Shown here: positions 17,129 to 27,647 of the stretch, in pieces
How positions within the stretch are numbered: position 1 is the stretch's first letter
Layout of the letters: every line of letters begins with the position of its first letter
The notes under the pieces: generated by a model
The model's database searches: none
What the model saw: only the letters and a program-made list of their open reading frames with translations
Told to the model about the DNA's origin: nothing
DNA from: Planifilum fimeticola
GTDB lineage: Bacteria; Bacillota; Bacilli; Thermoactinomycetales; DSM-44946
Reading direction: 5' to 3'
Length of the DNA stretch: 61,683 bases
Assembly (NCBI RefSeq): GCF_003001905.1
Contig: NZ_PVNE01000022.1
Coordinates: forward strand, 1 to 61,683
Translations under genes and position numbers: made by a program

Positions 17129-18364
17129 TCAGTGATTCAACACATCTCTTCGCGTAAAGGTCAAAAAGGCGGGGATCAGCGCGAGGAGCGCCCAGCATCC
17201 CAACACGATCAATCCGGTGGTGAGGGACAGATCGGCCTTCAGATGCGCGGACAGGCCGCCCGTCCAGTTGTTCAGCAGGTTGAGGTGAGCGGTAAACAGC
17301 CAGAAAAGCTTTCCGCTCTCCACCGCTTGGAACAGGATCTCGCCGACGATGATCACGGCGAAGGCGACAGCGGTGCTGATCATCGACGACCGGAACAGGA
17401 CGGAGCAGAGAAAGGCCAGTGTCGCCACCGACATCATCGCCAGGGAGAGAAGCAGGCAACCGCTCAAGATGTACACGGACATGGGCACGATCGCCGCTCG
17501 GCCATAATGGGGGATGCTCACCGTGTGCGACTGCGTCATGGGATCCGGCGAATCAACTTTTTCAAAGGTGTAAATGACGTTTACGATCTGCGGCTGATCC
17601 CAGCCGTCTATGCCGTACAAGGCGGCGTTCACCCCGAACATCAGCGCAAAGACGATGAGCGTCAGCAGAAGAGTGGCGAAAATGCTGACCAGCCATTTTC
17701 CGAACAGGATTTTCGCCCGGGAAACGGGACGGATCAGCAGGAGCCTGATCGTCCCGGCGGTGGTCTCGCCGGAAACGATATCTGCGACAAGGATCACGAC
17801 CAGCAGCGGCAGGAAGACCCGGGAAGTGAAGTGGATCAAATCATCCATTTCCTGATATGCTGTCCTTTTCCAATGAGGAATGGGAGGGACGCCGTTTTCC
17901 AGATGGTACTTCAGTTCCATTAGTCGTCCCTGTCCCATCGCCTCCCCCACTTTGTTTTCACTCCGTGCCGCATCCTCCACTTCGCGTTCCGTCTGGGCGA
18001 TCCGATCCTCCACGACGGATCGCCAATCATCGGATGCCAACCGCTGTTCTTCCTTAAGCCGCTGCTTCATATCGGCGATCGACTGTTTGATACTTTCGAT
18101 CCGTTCCTCCGGATCTTCTCCCTCCCGGGCGGAGTCGGGACTTTTCACCTGCTCCTCCATGCTCTTCAATTCCTGTTCGGCCTGTTCGATCTGTCGCTTC
18201 AATCCCTCCGGAGAATCCCATCTCATCATGTCCAAATGTCTCTGATAGGAAAGGGCGCTCAACCCGCACACCACCAGCACCGCCAGCAGGACGGTGATCC
18301 ACAGACGTCGGCGACGCATCAATTTCATCCATTCGTTGGCAATGACCCGCCCCAGCTCACGCAC
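17129..18364 (-). CDS. ABC-2 permease with long periplasmic-side coiled coil
   Basis: A 411-residue membrane protein. One N-terminal helix (about 22-40) is followed by a charged helical region of about 115 residues (RQIEQAEQELKSMEEQV, RIESIKQSIADMKQRLKEEQR) that should form a coiled coil, then five hydrophobic segments in the C-terminal half, the layout of ABC-2 permeases of the bacitracin/lantibiotic-export type. The start is GTG, overlapping the ATPase stop codon by 8 bases, so the two are translationally coupled. Substrate unknown. Confidence 0.82.
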   Translation of the reverse strand: MRELGRVIANEWMKLMRRRRLWITVLLAVLVVCGLSALSYQRHLDMMRWDSPEGLKRQIEQAEQELKSMEEQVKSPDSAREGEDPEERIESIKQSIADMKQRLKEEQRLASDDWRSVVEDRIAQTEREVEDAARSENKVGEAMGQGRLMELKYHLENGVPPIPHWKRTAYQEMDDLIHFTSRVFLPLLVVILVADIVSGETTAGTIRLLLIRPVSRAKILFGKWLVSIFATLLLTLIVFALMFGVNAALYGIDGWDQPQIVNVIYTFEKVDSPDPMTQSHTVSIPHYGRAAIVPMSVYILSGCLLLSLAMMSVATLAFLCSVLFRSSMISTAVAFAVIIVGEILFQAVESGKLFWLFTAHLNLLNNWTGGLSAHLKADLSLTTGLIVLGCWALLALIPAFLTFTRRDVLNH

Positions 18365-19301
18365 CGGCCTGCACCCCCTTTTTCTCCTCCTGCTCCGCTC
18401 CTCCGGTCAGCTCCATGTAAAACTCCTCCAGGGACTCCCGGGACGGCTCCACCGCATAAATGTCCACTCCGTTCAACACCAGCAGGCGGATCAGCTCCGG
18501 TACCTGACTTTCGGCAACGGCGGCGCGGACCGACCGTTCGCCGATCGTTTCGACGCGCCATCCCCTTTGCTCAAGGAGATCCTTCGCCGTTTCCGGACGG
18601 CCCACACGGATCGAAACCGCCGAATCGCCGCTTTTGAGAAGCTCGGTGACGGATTGCTCCGTCACGATCCGACCATCCTTGATGATGGCCACCCGGTCGC
18701 ACATCTGCTGGATTTCGCTCAGCAGGTGGCTGGAAACGAACACGGCGACACCGGTCGAAGCGATCTTTCGCACGAGGCTGCGAAATTCGCGCATGCCGGC
18801 GGGATCGAGGCCGTTGGTCGGTTCGTCGAGAACCAGCAGGCCGGGATCGCCGATCAGCGCCTGGGCCAGACCGAGCCGTTGCCGCATGCCGAGGGAATAG
18901 GTTTTCACCTTGTCGTCGATCCGTCCTTCCAGTCCGACCAGCTCCGTGAGCTCCTCGATCCGCTGCCGCATTCTCCGCCGGTCGATCCCCGCCAAACGCG
19001 CGTAGTGAATCAGGTTTTGTCTCCCGGTCAGGTAAGAGTAGGTCTCCGGGTTTTCCACGATCGCCCCCACGTGACGAAGGGCCTCGGCGCGCTCCTTCTG
19101 AACGTCACAACCCTTGATGCGAATCCTCCCTCCGCTCGGCTTCGCCAGGCCGACAATCATGCGGATCGTCGTCGTCTTGCCCGCACCGTTCGGCCCCAAA
19201 AACCCGTACACTTCCCCTTTCCTCACCGACATGTTGAGGTTTGACACCACCAGACGGGAACCGATGACCTTGGACACGTTCTCCACCGTCAATACCGCCA
19301 C
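18357..19301 (-). CDS. ABC transporter ATP-binding protein (BcrA-like)
   Basis: A 314-residue ATPase: Walker A GPNGAGKTTT (about 37), signature YSLGMRQRLGLA (about 133), Walker B LLVLDEPTNGLDPAG, H-loop SSHLL, then a C-terminal accessory domain with a DIYAVEPSRESLEEFYMELTG end typical of BcrA/YxlF-type exporters. I use the GTG at 19301, 6 bases after GGAGGT, rather than the GTG 9 bases upstream that overlaps the SD. First gene of a five-gene leftward run of exporter genes. Confidence 0.9.
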   Translation of the reverse strand: MAVLTVENVSKVIGSRLVVSNLNMSVRKGEVYGFLGPNGAGKTTTIRMIVGLAKPSGGRIRIKGCDVQKERAEALRHVGAIVENPETYSYLTGRQNLIHYARLAGIDRRRMRQRIEELTELVGLEGRIDDKVKTYSLGMRQRLGLAQALIGDPGLLVLDEPTNGLDPAGMREFRSLVRKIASTGVAVFVSSHLLSEIQQMCDRVAIIKDGRIVTEQSVTELLKSGDSAVSIRVGRPETAKDLLEQRGWRVETIGERSVRAAVAESQVPELIRLLVLNGVDIYAVEPSRESLEEFYMELTGGAEQEEKKGVQAGA

Positions 19302-19496
19302 AAAATGCACCTCCGAACCCCGCGATGTTTTCTGTCATGCCTCTCCGGAAATTTGCGCGTCCCCATTTGCGGTCGTTTCCGTAAAGATTTCCGGATCGGT
19401 CCTGAAGGTAACGTGGGCCCCGGCCGCACCGGTGGTGACCACCACCTGCTGCTCCGTCTCGGCCCCCCGCCGATCCTTGTGTATGGTTTGTATTAT

Positions 19497-19519
19497 GTGT
19501 ACTATTTAATATAGTACAC
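19497..19519. promoter_or_regulatory. GntR/YtrA-type palindromic operator
   Basis: GTGTACTAT and ATAGTACAC form a perfect 9-bp inverted repeat with a 5-base AT centre. It lies in an AT-rich promoter-like patch upstream of the ABC genes and fits the length and symmetry of YtrA-family operators. Link to the regulator at 16553 is inference. Confidence 0.65.
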
Positions 19520-19615
19520 TTAAAATATATCGGTCCCCGACGTTTCCGTCAAGCCTCTTCCGGATGAATCGCGTTTTGAAGGCGGAATCCCGCACATCCA
19601 GGTAAAACCAATGCA

Positions 19616-19645
19616 AAGAAAAACCCCCCGCAAAAATGCGGGGGG
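19616..19645 (-). terminator. groEL terminator
   Basis: CCCCCCGCA/TGCGGGGGG hairpin (19624-19645) followed on the minus strand by TTTTTC, 40 bases after the groEL stop. Confidence 0.9.
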
Positions 19646-19684
19646 AAGGGTTGGAGGTGCCGATATGCCGATGGAAGGGCGGAA

Positions 19685-21337
<1,653 letters not shown>

Positions 21338-21355
21338 TTAACGGATCTGCAGGCA

Positions 21356-21643
21356 TCACTGCTCGACGATCGCCAACACGTCACTTTCACGCAGGATGAG
21401 GTATTCCTTGTCGCCTACCTTCACTTCGGTGCCTGCATATTTGGAAAAGATGACGCGATCGCCCACCTTCACTTCCAATTCGATTTTTTGTCCGTTTTCC
21501 CAACGGCCGGAACCCACGGCGATCACGCGACCTTCCTGCGGCTTTTCCTTCGCCGTATCCGGAAGGACGATTCCGCTCGCGGTCTTTTCTTCCTTCTCGA
21601 TCGCTTCCAGCACGATACGGTCACCCAACGGCTTGATCGACAC
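21356..21643 (-). CDS. groES: Co-chaperonin GroES (Hsp10)
   Basis: A 95-residue lid of the chaperonin: [30 protein letters not shown] with the mobile loop, and [15 protein letters not shown] toward the end. I start at GTG 21643, which follows AAAGGAGGG and matches family N-termini; the 21 extra codons upstream in frame contain the CIRCE region and cannot be coding. First gene of groESL. Confidence 0.97.
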   Translation of the reverse strand: MSIKPLGDRIVLEAIEKEEKTASGIVLPDTAKEKPQEGRVIAVGSGRWENGQKIELEVKVGDRVIFSKYAGTEVKVGDKEYLILRESDVLAIVEQ

Positions 21644-21695
21644 AGGAGACCCTCCTTTTCCAACACGAGGTAGAATTGTCTTGCATAACGATTTG

Positions 21696-21722
21696 TTAGC
21701 ACTCATCGCCGATGAGTGCTAA
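21696..21722. promoter_or_regulatory. CIRCE operator (HrcA site)
   Basis: Perfect TTAGCACTC-N9-GAGTGCTAA inverted repeat directly downstream of the groESL promoter. HrcA is known to bind this site and repress groESL until heat or other protein-folding stress. Confidence 0.98.
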
Positions 21723-21733
21723 CACCAATTATA

Positions 21734-21762
21734 ATAATATGCATGTGCCTCCCAATTTGCAA
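21734..21762 (-). promoter_or_regulatory. groESL promoter
   Basis: Minus-strand TTGCAA (21757-21762), 17-base spacer, TATTAT (21734-21739), with a further TATAAT immediately downstream. CIRCE follows at once. Confidence 0.8.
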
Positions 21763-21891
21763 GCCCCGAGGTCAATTTTTTTCCGGATCGCCGATCGGCG
21801 CAGTGCATCGATAGAAAGGTGCAAGAGCATTATCTCCCGAATCCGGGGGAGATAAACTTCCGACGTAGTTTCCAAGCAGAAGGTCCTCATC

Positions 21892-22647
21892 TTACGATTC
21901 TTCCAACCAGGTCTTCTCCCTCGCTTCATCTTCCTTTTGGATCCGCCGGTAGAGCCAGGTGCATAGAAACAGGCTGATCTCGTACAGGAGAATGAGGGGA
22001 ATGGATACCAGAATGTTGGAGACCAGGTCCGGGGGCGTGATGACGGCTGCAAGAATCACCATGCCCAGATAGGCCGCCCGGCGGCCCCTGCGGAGCAGAT
22101 CCGGCCGGAGTATCCGCAGACGGGTCAAAAACAGGATCACCAAGGGCAGCTCGAAGAAAAGGCCCAACGGAAACACGATGTTGAACATGAAGCCGAAGTA
22201 CCGGTATATCCCGAAGGTTTCCGTGGTGCCCAGTGCGGCCGACAGCCCCGTCATGAAGCGGATGAGGTAGGGAAAGATCACGTAGAAACCAAAAAGGAGA
22301 CCCAGGCAAAACAAGATCACCGCAAAGGGAATGTACGTGAGGGTGATTCTCTGTTCGGTTTTCGTCAAGCCCGGTTTGACGAAGGCCCACAACTGGTAGA
22401 AGGCGACGGGCAGGGTGATGACCGCCGAAATGACGAAGGCGAACATCATGTAGACGCGGAGGGGCTCCGCCGGAGAGAACACGTGCATCGTCACGTTCGC
22501 CGGCATTTGCTGTTTCAGCCAATGGACGAAATCGGCGGCAAAGACAAAGCCGACCACCAGTCCGAGAACAAAGACGACGATCACCCAAATCAGCCGCCGG
22601 CGCAACTCGCCGAGGTGTTCGGTCACGGGTTGAGTCTTGTCTTCCAT
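21892..22647 (-). CDS. tatC: Sec-independent (twin-arginine) translocase subunit TatC
   Basis: A 251-residue, six-helix integral membrane protein that recognises twin-arginine signal peptides. Visible: the conserved N-terminal HLGELRRRLI, FSPAEPLRVYM loop and the central PALYQLWAFVKPGL-type segment (LPVAFYQLWAFVKPGL), FELPLVI later. Length is normal. In B. subtilis the same position holds a tatA-tatC pair; here no tatA lies beside it. A short unbroken hairpin (22681-22705) separates it from rex upstream. Confidence 0.95.
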   Translation of the reverse strand: MEDKTQPVTEHLGELRRRLIWVIVVFVLGLVVGFVFAADFVHWLKQQMPANVTMHVFSPAEPLRVYMMFAFVISAVITLPVAFYQLWAFVKPGLTKTEQRITLTYIPFAVILFCLGLLFGFYVIFPYLIRFMTGLSAALGTTETFGIYRYFGFMFNIVFPLGLFFELPLVILFLTRLRILRPDLLRRGRRAAYLGMVILAAVITPPDLVSNILVSIPLILLYEISLFLCTWLYRRIQKEDEAREKTWLEES

Positions 22648-22680
22648 GGCGCAACCACCCTCATGACAATTTCACAGATG

Positions 22681-22705
22681 CGGCACCCGCCGGGCGGGTG
22701 CCGCC
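22681..22705. terminator. GC-rich perfect hairpin between rex and tatC
   Basis: GCGGCACCCGC and GCGGGTGCCGC form an 11-bp stem with a 3-base loop region. No T run follows on either strand, so it may attenuate or stabilise mRNA rather than fully terminate. Confidence 0.5.
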
Positions 22706-22766
22706 ATGAAAACAGGCCGGACGATCCGGTCCCGGCCGGAAAGTGATCCCTTCCGCAGAAGGGCGT

Positions 22767-23450
22767 CTAACTTTTATGCGCCTCGTCCATTTCCTTCGCG
22801 GTTTCCGCTTCCGTTTCCTCATCCGGAAACTTCTTCAGGAAATAGATCAGCGTCTGCAGCTCCGTGGTCAAGTCGATGTGGTGAATCCGGACCCTGGGCG
22901 GCACGTTCAACCGCGCCGGTGTGAAGTTGAGAATCCCCCGGATGCCCGCCTCGACGATCTGCTGGGCCGTCGCCTGAGCGACGCTGGCCGGCACGGTCAA
23001 AATGGCCACTTCCACGTTGTGCAATTCCGTCACTTCTTTGAAGCGGTCCATGGACAGGACCGGAATTCCGTCCACCTCGGTGCCGATTTTCGCCGGGTCG
23101 TTGTCAAAACCGGCGACGATCTTCGTATTGTGACTGCGGTAAAAGTTGTAGCGCAGCAGGGCCGTTCCCAGGTTGCCGACGCCCACCAACACCACGTTGG
23201 TCACTTCGTCCTGTCGCAGAAAATCGCGCAGGAACTGAAGCAGGTAATTGACATTATATCCATAACCTTTCTTGCCCAACTCGCCCAGATAGGAGAAGTC
23301 GCGGCGAATGGTGGCCGGATCGATCTGCAGGGCTTCGCTGAGCTGGGCGGAGGAAACGCGCTTTTTTCCGATCGCGTGCAATTTCTCCAGATACCGATAA
23401 TACAACGGCAATCGTTTGGCGGTGACTTGAGGGATTTTTTGATCTTCCAT
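22767..23450 (-). CDS. rex: Redox-sensing transcriptional repressor Rex
   Basis: A 227-residue NADH sensor that represses fermentation and respiration genes when the NAD+/NADH ratio is high. N-terminal winged helix ([34 protein letters not shown]) followed by a Rossmann NAD(H) domain with [10 protein letters not shown] (about 88-97) and the C-terminal swapped helix. SD GGAGG is 6 bases before the ATG. Conserved neighbour of tatC and groES. A half site TTGTGAA occurs upstream near 23567, so autoregulation is possible but unproven. Confidence 0.96.
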   Translation of the reverse strand: MEDQKIPQVTAKRLPLYYRYLEKLHAIGKKRVSSAQLSEALQIDPATIRRDFSYLGELGKKGYGYNVNYLLQFLRDFLRQDEVTNVVLVGVGNLGTALLRYNFYRSHNTKIVAGFDNDPAKIGTEVDGIPVLSMDRFKEVTELHNVEVAILTVPASVAQATAQQIVEAGIRGILNFTPARLNVPPRVRIHHIDLTTELQTLIYFLKKFPDEETEAETAKEMDEAHKS

Positions 23451-23623
23451 CGCATGCCTCCATGTCGACGGTCCCTTCGACCGCTTGATTTTATATTCAA
23501 GATGTCCGCCAACCTCTAGCGCTTCATCGGTTGCGTTCGGATTGTCCTTCCATCTGTTATTCTCTTCACAAATTCATCTTACAATGAAATCCCAGTTTCC
23601 GACAAGTTGAGGACCCGGGCGGT

Positions 23624-24622
23624 TCAGCAGGAGTGGAGCAATCCGCCGTGCCCCTGGGTGACCACGTCTTCCCGGGTGATTTTTTCCCCGGCCAGAATGC
23701 GGGGAAGGAAATGGTCGAAGGAGGTGACGGGATCGTGGAGGACGCAACCCGGCAGCCCCAAAACGGGAATCCCCCGGTAGTAGGCGATCATCAGCATCGT
23801 GCCGGGCAGAATCGGCGTACCATAGGTGATGATCTCCGCTCCCAGGGAAGCGATCGCCCCCGGGGTCCGGTCATCGGGATCGACGGACATCCCGCTGGTC
23901 ACCAGGACCATGTCCACCCCCTGATCCACGAAGGCCCGGATCTGATCCCGGATCATCTCCTTGTCGTCGGTGGCGAAGGTCTGCCCCACCACCGTCGACC
24001 CGTACTTCTCCACCTTTTCCCGGACGACCGGGCCGAAGCGGTCCCGGATCCGTCCGTGATACACCTCGCTCCCGGTGGTGACGATGCCGACCCGGTGCGG
24101 GCGAAAGGGAACCACCTCCACCACCGGCCGGTCCCGGCGGACGGCGATATCCTCCACCTCCCGGATGGACGCTTCCGGAAAAACCAGGGGGATTACCCGG
24201 GTCGCCGCGACGGTCTGCCCCTTTTCCACCGGTGTGTGGGTTCGGAGCGTCGACAGCGCCACCTGCTCCACCCGGTTGATGGCCGTCACCGCCTCCACGT
24301 CGATCCGGAGCAAACCCCGCACCTGCGCGACCAGGTTCACTTTCCCCTCCTTCGGCTCTGTCCGGCCGAGATGGGGGCCGGCGGCCGCCCGGGCAATCCG
24401 TTCCGCCGCCTCGTCCTCGTGCAGCTCTCCCTCGGCCAGTTCCAACACGTATACATGCTCCTTGCCGATCCGGAGCAGCTCCTCGATATCCTCCCGGCGG
24501 ATCCGATGCCCTTTGCGGAACAGGGGACCCTTGTATTTCCCCGGATCGATCACCGTCAAATCGTGCGCCAGCACCAATCCCACCGCTTCACCGACGGGCA
24601 CTTCCTTCAACCGGCTTTTCAT
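23624..24622 (-). CDS. Molybdopterin-binding protein (MoeA/MogA-like domain)
   Basis: A 332-residue protein with a C-terminal MoCF-binding fold: VGIVTTGSEVYHGRIRDRFGP (about 183), TSGMSVDPDDRTPGAI (about 246) and GIPVLGLPGCV (about 295) match the molybdopterin-binding motifs of MoeA-type proteins. The N-terminal half lacks the other MoeA domains, so it is not a standard MoeA. Similar stand-alone proteins occur in Firmicutes with Moco enzymes; the exact role (cofactor handling or storage) is unknown. It occupies the place of moaC between ABC-F and rex in B. subtilis. SD GGGGGGAGG before ATG. Confidence 0.8.
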   Translation of the reverse strand: MKSRLKEVPVGEAVGLVLAHDLTVIDPGKYKGPLFRKGHRIRREDIEELLRIGKEHVYVLELAEGELHEDEAAERIARAAAGPHLGRTEPKEGKVNLVAQVRGLLRIDVEAVTAINRVEQVALSTLRTHTPVEKGQTVAATRVIPLVFPEASIREVEDIAVRRDRPVVEVVPFRPHRVGIVTTGSEVYHGRIRDRFGPVVREKVEKYGSTVVGQTFATDDKEMIRDQIRAFVDQGVDMVLVTSGMSVDPDDRTPGAIASLGAEIITYGTPILPGTMLMIAYYRGIPVLGLPGCVLHDPVTSFDHFLPRILAGEKITREDVVTQGHGGLLHSC

Positions 24623-24706
24623 CTCCGTTCCTCCCCCCGCGTTTCTATCTTCGGATCATCCGATTTATTCCCCCAAAAATCCGCCGAAAAAACGGAAACC
24701 GCTGAA

Positions 24707-24745
24707 GGGGTGTGCCGCGGGGACCGGAAGCCCCGGCAGCCAAAG
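24707..24745 (+). repeat. Intergenic GGGGTGTGCCGC element, copy 4
   Basis: GGGGTGTGCCGCGGGG followed by a short hairpin (GGGG/CCCC, GCCG/CGGC) in the spacer between the two convergent-free minus genes. Core shared with the elements near 2.9, 14.4, 17.1 and 50.0 kb. Confidence 0.4.
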
Positions 24746-24771
24746 CCGGCGATCTTTTGGAGAGACTTCCG

Positions 24772-25344
24772 CTAGAATGAGAGGGTCTTGGACGGCGTGA
24801 TCAACCCGTCCAACCGCTGATCGTGCTCTTCCGGGCAGACGGTCGGCACCACCTGAAAGGAATAGGCCACCCCGATCCGCTTGAATGGCCCCGGATGACG
24901 GGAGAAAAAGCGATCGTAATATCCTCCGCCGTATCCGAGCCGGTATCCCCGCTCATCGAAGGCGACGCCGGGAACCACCACCAGGTCGATCGCCCCGGGA
25001 GGAATTTTCGCCGACGCTTTTCCGGACGGTTCCGGTATGCCGTAGGATCCCGAAACCAACGGTTCCCCCCTGCGGAGCGAGAAGAAGGAGAGGGATTTGG
25101 TCGCGGGATCCGCCTTGGGGAGAACCACCCGCTTCCCCGCCGACCAGGCCTCCTCCATCGCCGGCCGGACATCCACTTCCTTCCGGAAGGGAAAGTAAAA
25201 CAGGATCGTCTCCCCTTCTTTAAAGACGGGGTGACGGACCAGCCGCTCACAGACGGCCAGGGATTCCCGGCGCACCTGTTCCGGGGAGAGGGATTCCCTC
25301 AGGTCCAGCATGCGCCGGCGAAGCATGCGCTTTTGTTCCGACAT
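24772..25344 (-). CDS. 5-formyltetrahydrofolate cyclo-ligase
   Basis: A 190-residue enzyme converting 5-formyl-THF to 5,10-methenyl-THF with ATP, recycling a folate inhibitor and storage form. Family motifs: basic N-terminus KRMLRRRMLDLR with ATP-binding role, YFPFRKEVD, VVPGVAFDERGYRLGYGGGYYDRF (the GYGGGYYD signature, about 132-150). Start at MSEQKRM (25344): the ATG 36 bases upstream has no SD. Usual length. Confidence 0.93.
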   Translation of the reverse strand: MSEQKRMLRRRMLDLRESLSPEQVRRESLAVCERLVRHPVFKEGETILFYFPFRKEVDVRPAMEEAWSAGKRVVLPKADPATKSLSFFSLRRGEPLVSGSYGIPEPSGKASAKIPPGAIDLVVVPGVAFDERGYRLGYGGGYYDRFFSRHPGPFKRIGVAYSFQVVPTVCPEEHDQRLDGLITPSKTLSF

Positions 25345-25397
25345 GATCAATATCCGCCCTTTTGCCGAATTGCCCGTCATCTGCTAAGATTAAGGGA

Positions 25398-25496
25398 TAG
25401 GTGACGCAAAACGGTAATATTTGGTCGAGGTGGCATCTCCTATGCTGAGGATCGGTGTGCCAACCGCTCTTCACCTTTGAACGGCAGTTTTTTATT
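25398..25496 (+). ncRNA. Candidate structured RNA or attenuator leader before the ABC-F gene
   Basis: On the plus strand AGGTGA and TCACCT close a domain that contains a GGTGGCA/TGCCAACC stem and a TCCT/AGGA hairpin, followed by a TTTTTT run at about 25488-25493. ABC-F genes are often preceded by regulatory leaders. The class is not recognised and the opposite strand cannot be excluded. Confidence 0.35.
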
Positions 25497-25620
25497 TACA
25501 ATTGTACACCATTGACCGGTGCCGAGAAAATCTCCCCTTTGAACAAACCGTGACGCCTGCTCGGCCGCCGGGATCCCTTCCGGGACCGGCGCACCGCCGA
25601 AGAAGCCATATTGGAGGAAT

Positions 25621-27534
25621 ATGCCCATGATCCTGTTGCAAGTCAACCAAGTATCCAAATCCTACGGTGCCAACCCCGTATTGGAAGAGGCCACCCTGCG
25701 GGTGGCGGAAAAGGAACGAGTCGGATTGATCGGCGTCAACGGTGCGGGGAAAACCACCTTGCTGAAAATCATCACTTCGCAAATCACACCCGATCGCGGG
25801 GAGGTGTTCATCGCCAAAAACGCCCGGATCGGTTACCTGGCCCAGGACAGCGGCCTCGATTCGGGGCGAACCGTCTGGGAAGAAGCCCTGACGGTGTTTA
25901 CGTCCCTCCGGGAGATGGAAAGCCGGCTGCGCCGGATGGAACGGGAGATGGGAGACCAGGCATTGATGGCCGATGAGGAGCGGTACCAGCAGGTGCTGGA
26001 GCGCTATGCCTCCCTGCAGGAAGCCTACGAACGGGAGGGTGGGTTCCAATACGAGGCGCGCATTCGGGGAGCCCTGCACGGCCTCGGCCTCTCCGGCATC
26101 GATTGGCACCGAACCCCCGTGTCCGATCTCAGCGGCGGACAGAAAACCCGGCTGGCCCTGGCCAAGCTGCTGCTTCAGGAACCCGATCTGCTGATTCTGG
26201 ACGAGCCGACCAACTATCTGGACATGGATGCCCTCGCCTGGCTGGAGCAGACCCTCGCGTCCTATCCCGGCGCTCTGCTGGTGGTCTCCCACGACCGCTA
26301 TTTCCTGGACCGTTTCGTGGAAACCATTTACGAAGTCGACCGGAAGCGCGTCACCCGCTATCCGGGCAACTACACCGACTTCGTCCGGCAAAAGGCCGAA
26401 TGGGTCGCCCGTCAGGAAAAAAAGTACGAGGAGCAGCAGGCGGAAATTCGCCGGATGGAGGAGTTTATTCGCCGCAACATCGCCCGGGCGTCCACCACCA
26501 AGCGGGCCCAGAGCCGGAGAAAAGCCCTGGAGCGAATGACGCTCGTGGAGCGCCCCCCCAAAGAGGGTCCCCCCGCGGCCATCCGTTTTGACGTCGCCTC
26601 CACCAGCGGAAAGGAGGTGTTGGAGGCCAAGGAGCTGACGATCGGATACGATCCGTCCTCCCCTCTGGCCTCCGGCCTCTCCTTCCGGATTGAAAGGGGG
26701 GAACGGATCGCCCTGATCGGCCCCAACGGCACCGGCAAATCCACCCTTCTGAAGACCGTCGCCGGCCTACTCCCGCCCTTGTCCGGCCGGATCCGCTTCG
26801 GAACGGGGGTGGATCTCGATTACTACGATCAGGAACAACAGGCCTTCGACCCGGAAGCGACCGTCCTGGAAGAAGTGTGGAACGACTTCCCCTCCCTGGA
26901 CCGGACCGCGGTTCGCTCCGCCCTCGGCCAGTTTCTGTTCAGCGGTGACGATGTGTTCAAAAAAGTGTCCGAACTGAGCGGCGGCGAAAAGGCCCGTCTC
27001 TCCCTGTGCAAACGCATGTTGCGCCGGGCCAATCTGCTCCTGATGGATGAGCCCACCAACCACCTGGACATGCGGAGCAAGGAACGGTTGGAAAAAGCGC
27101 TCGCCGAATACCCGGGAACGCTCCTCTTCGTCTCCCACGACCGCTATTTCATCAACCAACTGGCCACCCGGGTATGGGAACTGTCGCCGGAGGGAATCCG
27201 TTCGTATTCCGGCAACTACGACGCATATCTGGAACAGAAAAAATCCCTCGAAGAACAGCAGGCTTCCCCGAAGGGGGAAACCATCGCCCCCCGGCGTCGG
27301 AAGGACTCGTCAAAGGACCGGAGCAGAGAAGAGCGTCTCAGAAGGGAGGAAGCCGCCCGGCTCGAAGCGGAGATCCAAACGTTGGAGAAAAAGATACAGG
27401 AAATCCAGGAAACGATGTGCCTGCCGGAGGTGCTCCGGGATTCCGAAAGGGTCCGGGAACTGAAGGACCAGCTGGATGAGCACGAGGAAATGTTGGCGAA
27501 AAAGACGGAACGCTGGGTCGAGTTGGCCGAATGA
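25621..27534 (+). CDS. ABC-F family ATPase (YdiF-like ribosome-associated)
   Basis: A 637-residue soluble protein with two ABC domains and no membrane part. Walker A motifs GVNGAGKTT (about 40) and GPNGTGKST (about 368), signatures LSGGQKTR (about 174) and LSGGEKAR (about 455), Walker B LLILDEPTNYLD and LLMDEPTNHLD. The linker of about 80 charged residues between domains and a C-terminal coiled coil (EAARLEAEIQTLEKKIQ) are the translation-factor features of ABC-F. Proteins of the YdiF group act at the ribosomal E site. GGAGG precedes the first ATG; ATG 25627 is also possible. Conserved neighbour of tsaD and rex in Bacillus. Confidence 0.92.
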   Translation: MPMILLQVNQVSKSYGANPVLEEATLRVAEKERVGLIGVNGAGKTTLLKIITSQITPDRGEVFIAKNARIGYLAQDSGLDSGRTVWEEALTVFTSLREMESRLRRMEREMGDQALMADEERYQQVLERYASLQEAYEREGGFQYEARIRGALHGLGLSGIDWHRTPVSDLSGGQKTRLALAKLLLQEPDLLILDEPTNYLDMDALAWLEQTLASYPGALLVVSHDRYFLDRFVETIYEVDRKRVTRYPGNYTDFVRQKAEWVARQEKKYEEQQAEIRRMEEFIRRNIARASTTKRAQSRRKALERMTLVERPPKEGPPAAIRFDVASTSGKEVLEAKELTIGYDPSSPLASGLSFRIERGERIALIGPNGTGKSTLLKTVAGLLPPLSGRIRFGTGVDLDYYDQEQQAFDPEATVLEEVWNDFPSLDRTAVRSALGQFLFSGDDVFKKVSELSGGEKARLSLCKRMLRRANLLLMDEPTNHLDMRSKERLEKALAEYPGTLLFVSHDRYFINQLATRVWELSPEGIRSYSGNYDAYLEQKKSLEEQQASPKGETIAPRRRKDSSKDRSREERLRREEAARLEAEIQTLEKKIQEIQETMCLPEVLRDSERVRELKDQLDEHEEMLAKKTERWVELAE

Positions 27535-27572
27535 ACGGAACAAAACAGGTGATATGTTCTTGCCGCGAAAAA

Positions 27573-27610
27573 GGGGGTGCACCGGACAAACTTTGCCCGG
27601 CGCACCCCCC
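27573..27610. terminator. Bidirectional terminator between ABC-F and kinase-like genes
   Basis: GGGGGTGCACCGG/CCCGGCGCACCCCC hairpin with AAAAA on the left (T run for the minus gene) and TTTTT shortly to the right. It serves both convergent genes. Confidence 0.85.
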
Positions 27611-27647
27611 GATGATTTTTGCCGTCCTTCGGCCGGTTCAACCCCTC

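Larger units (their letters stand above)
19302..19684 (-). other. Leader and promoter region of the ABC/GntR genes; end of groEL transcript
   Basis: About 195 bases separate the operator at 19497-19519 from the ATPase start, an unusually long leader. A minus-strand frame of about 50 codons runs through it to a TGA at about 19335 but has no usable start codon, so I do not call a gene. The right part holds the groEL terminator. Confidence 0.5.

Noticed and set aside
19302-19496. Small leader peptide gene before the ABC genes
   Set aside because: The open frame has no ATG, GTG or TTG start with an SD.
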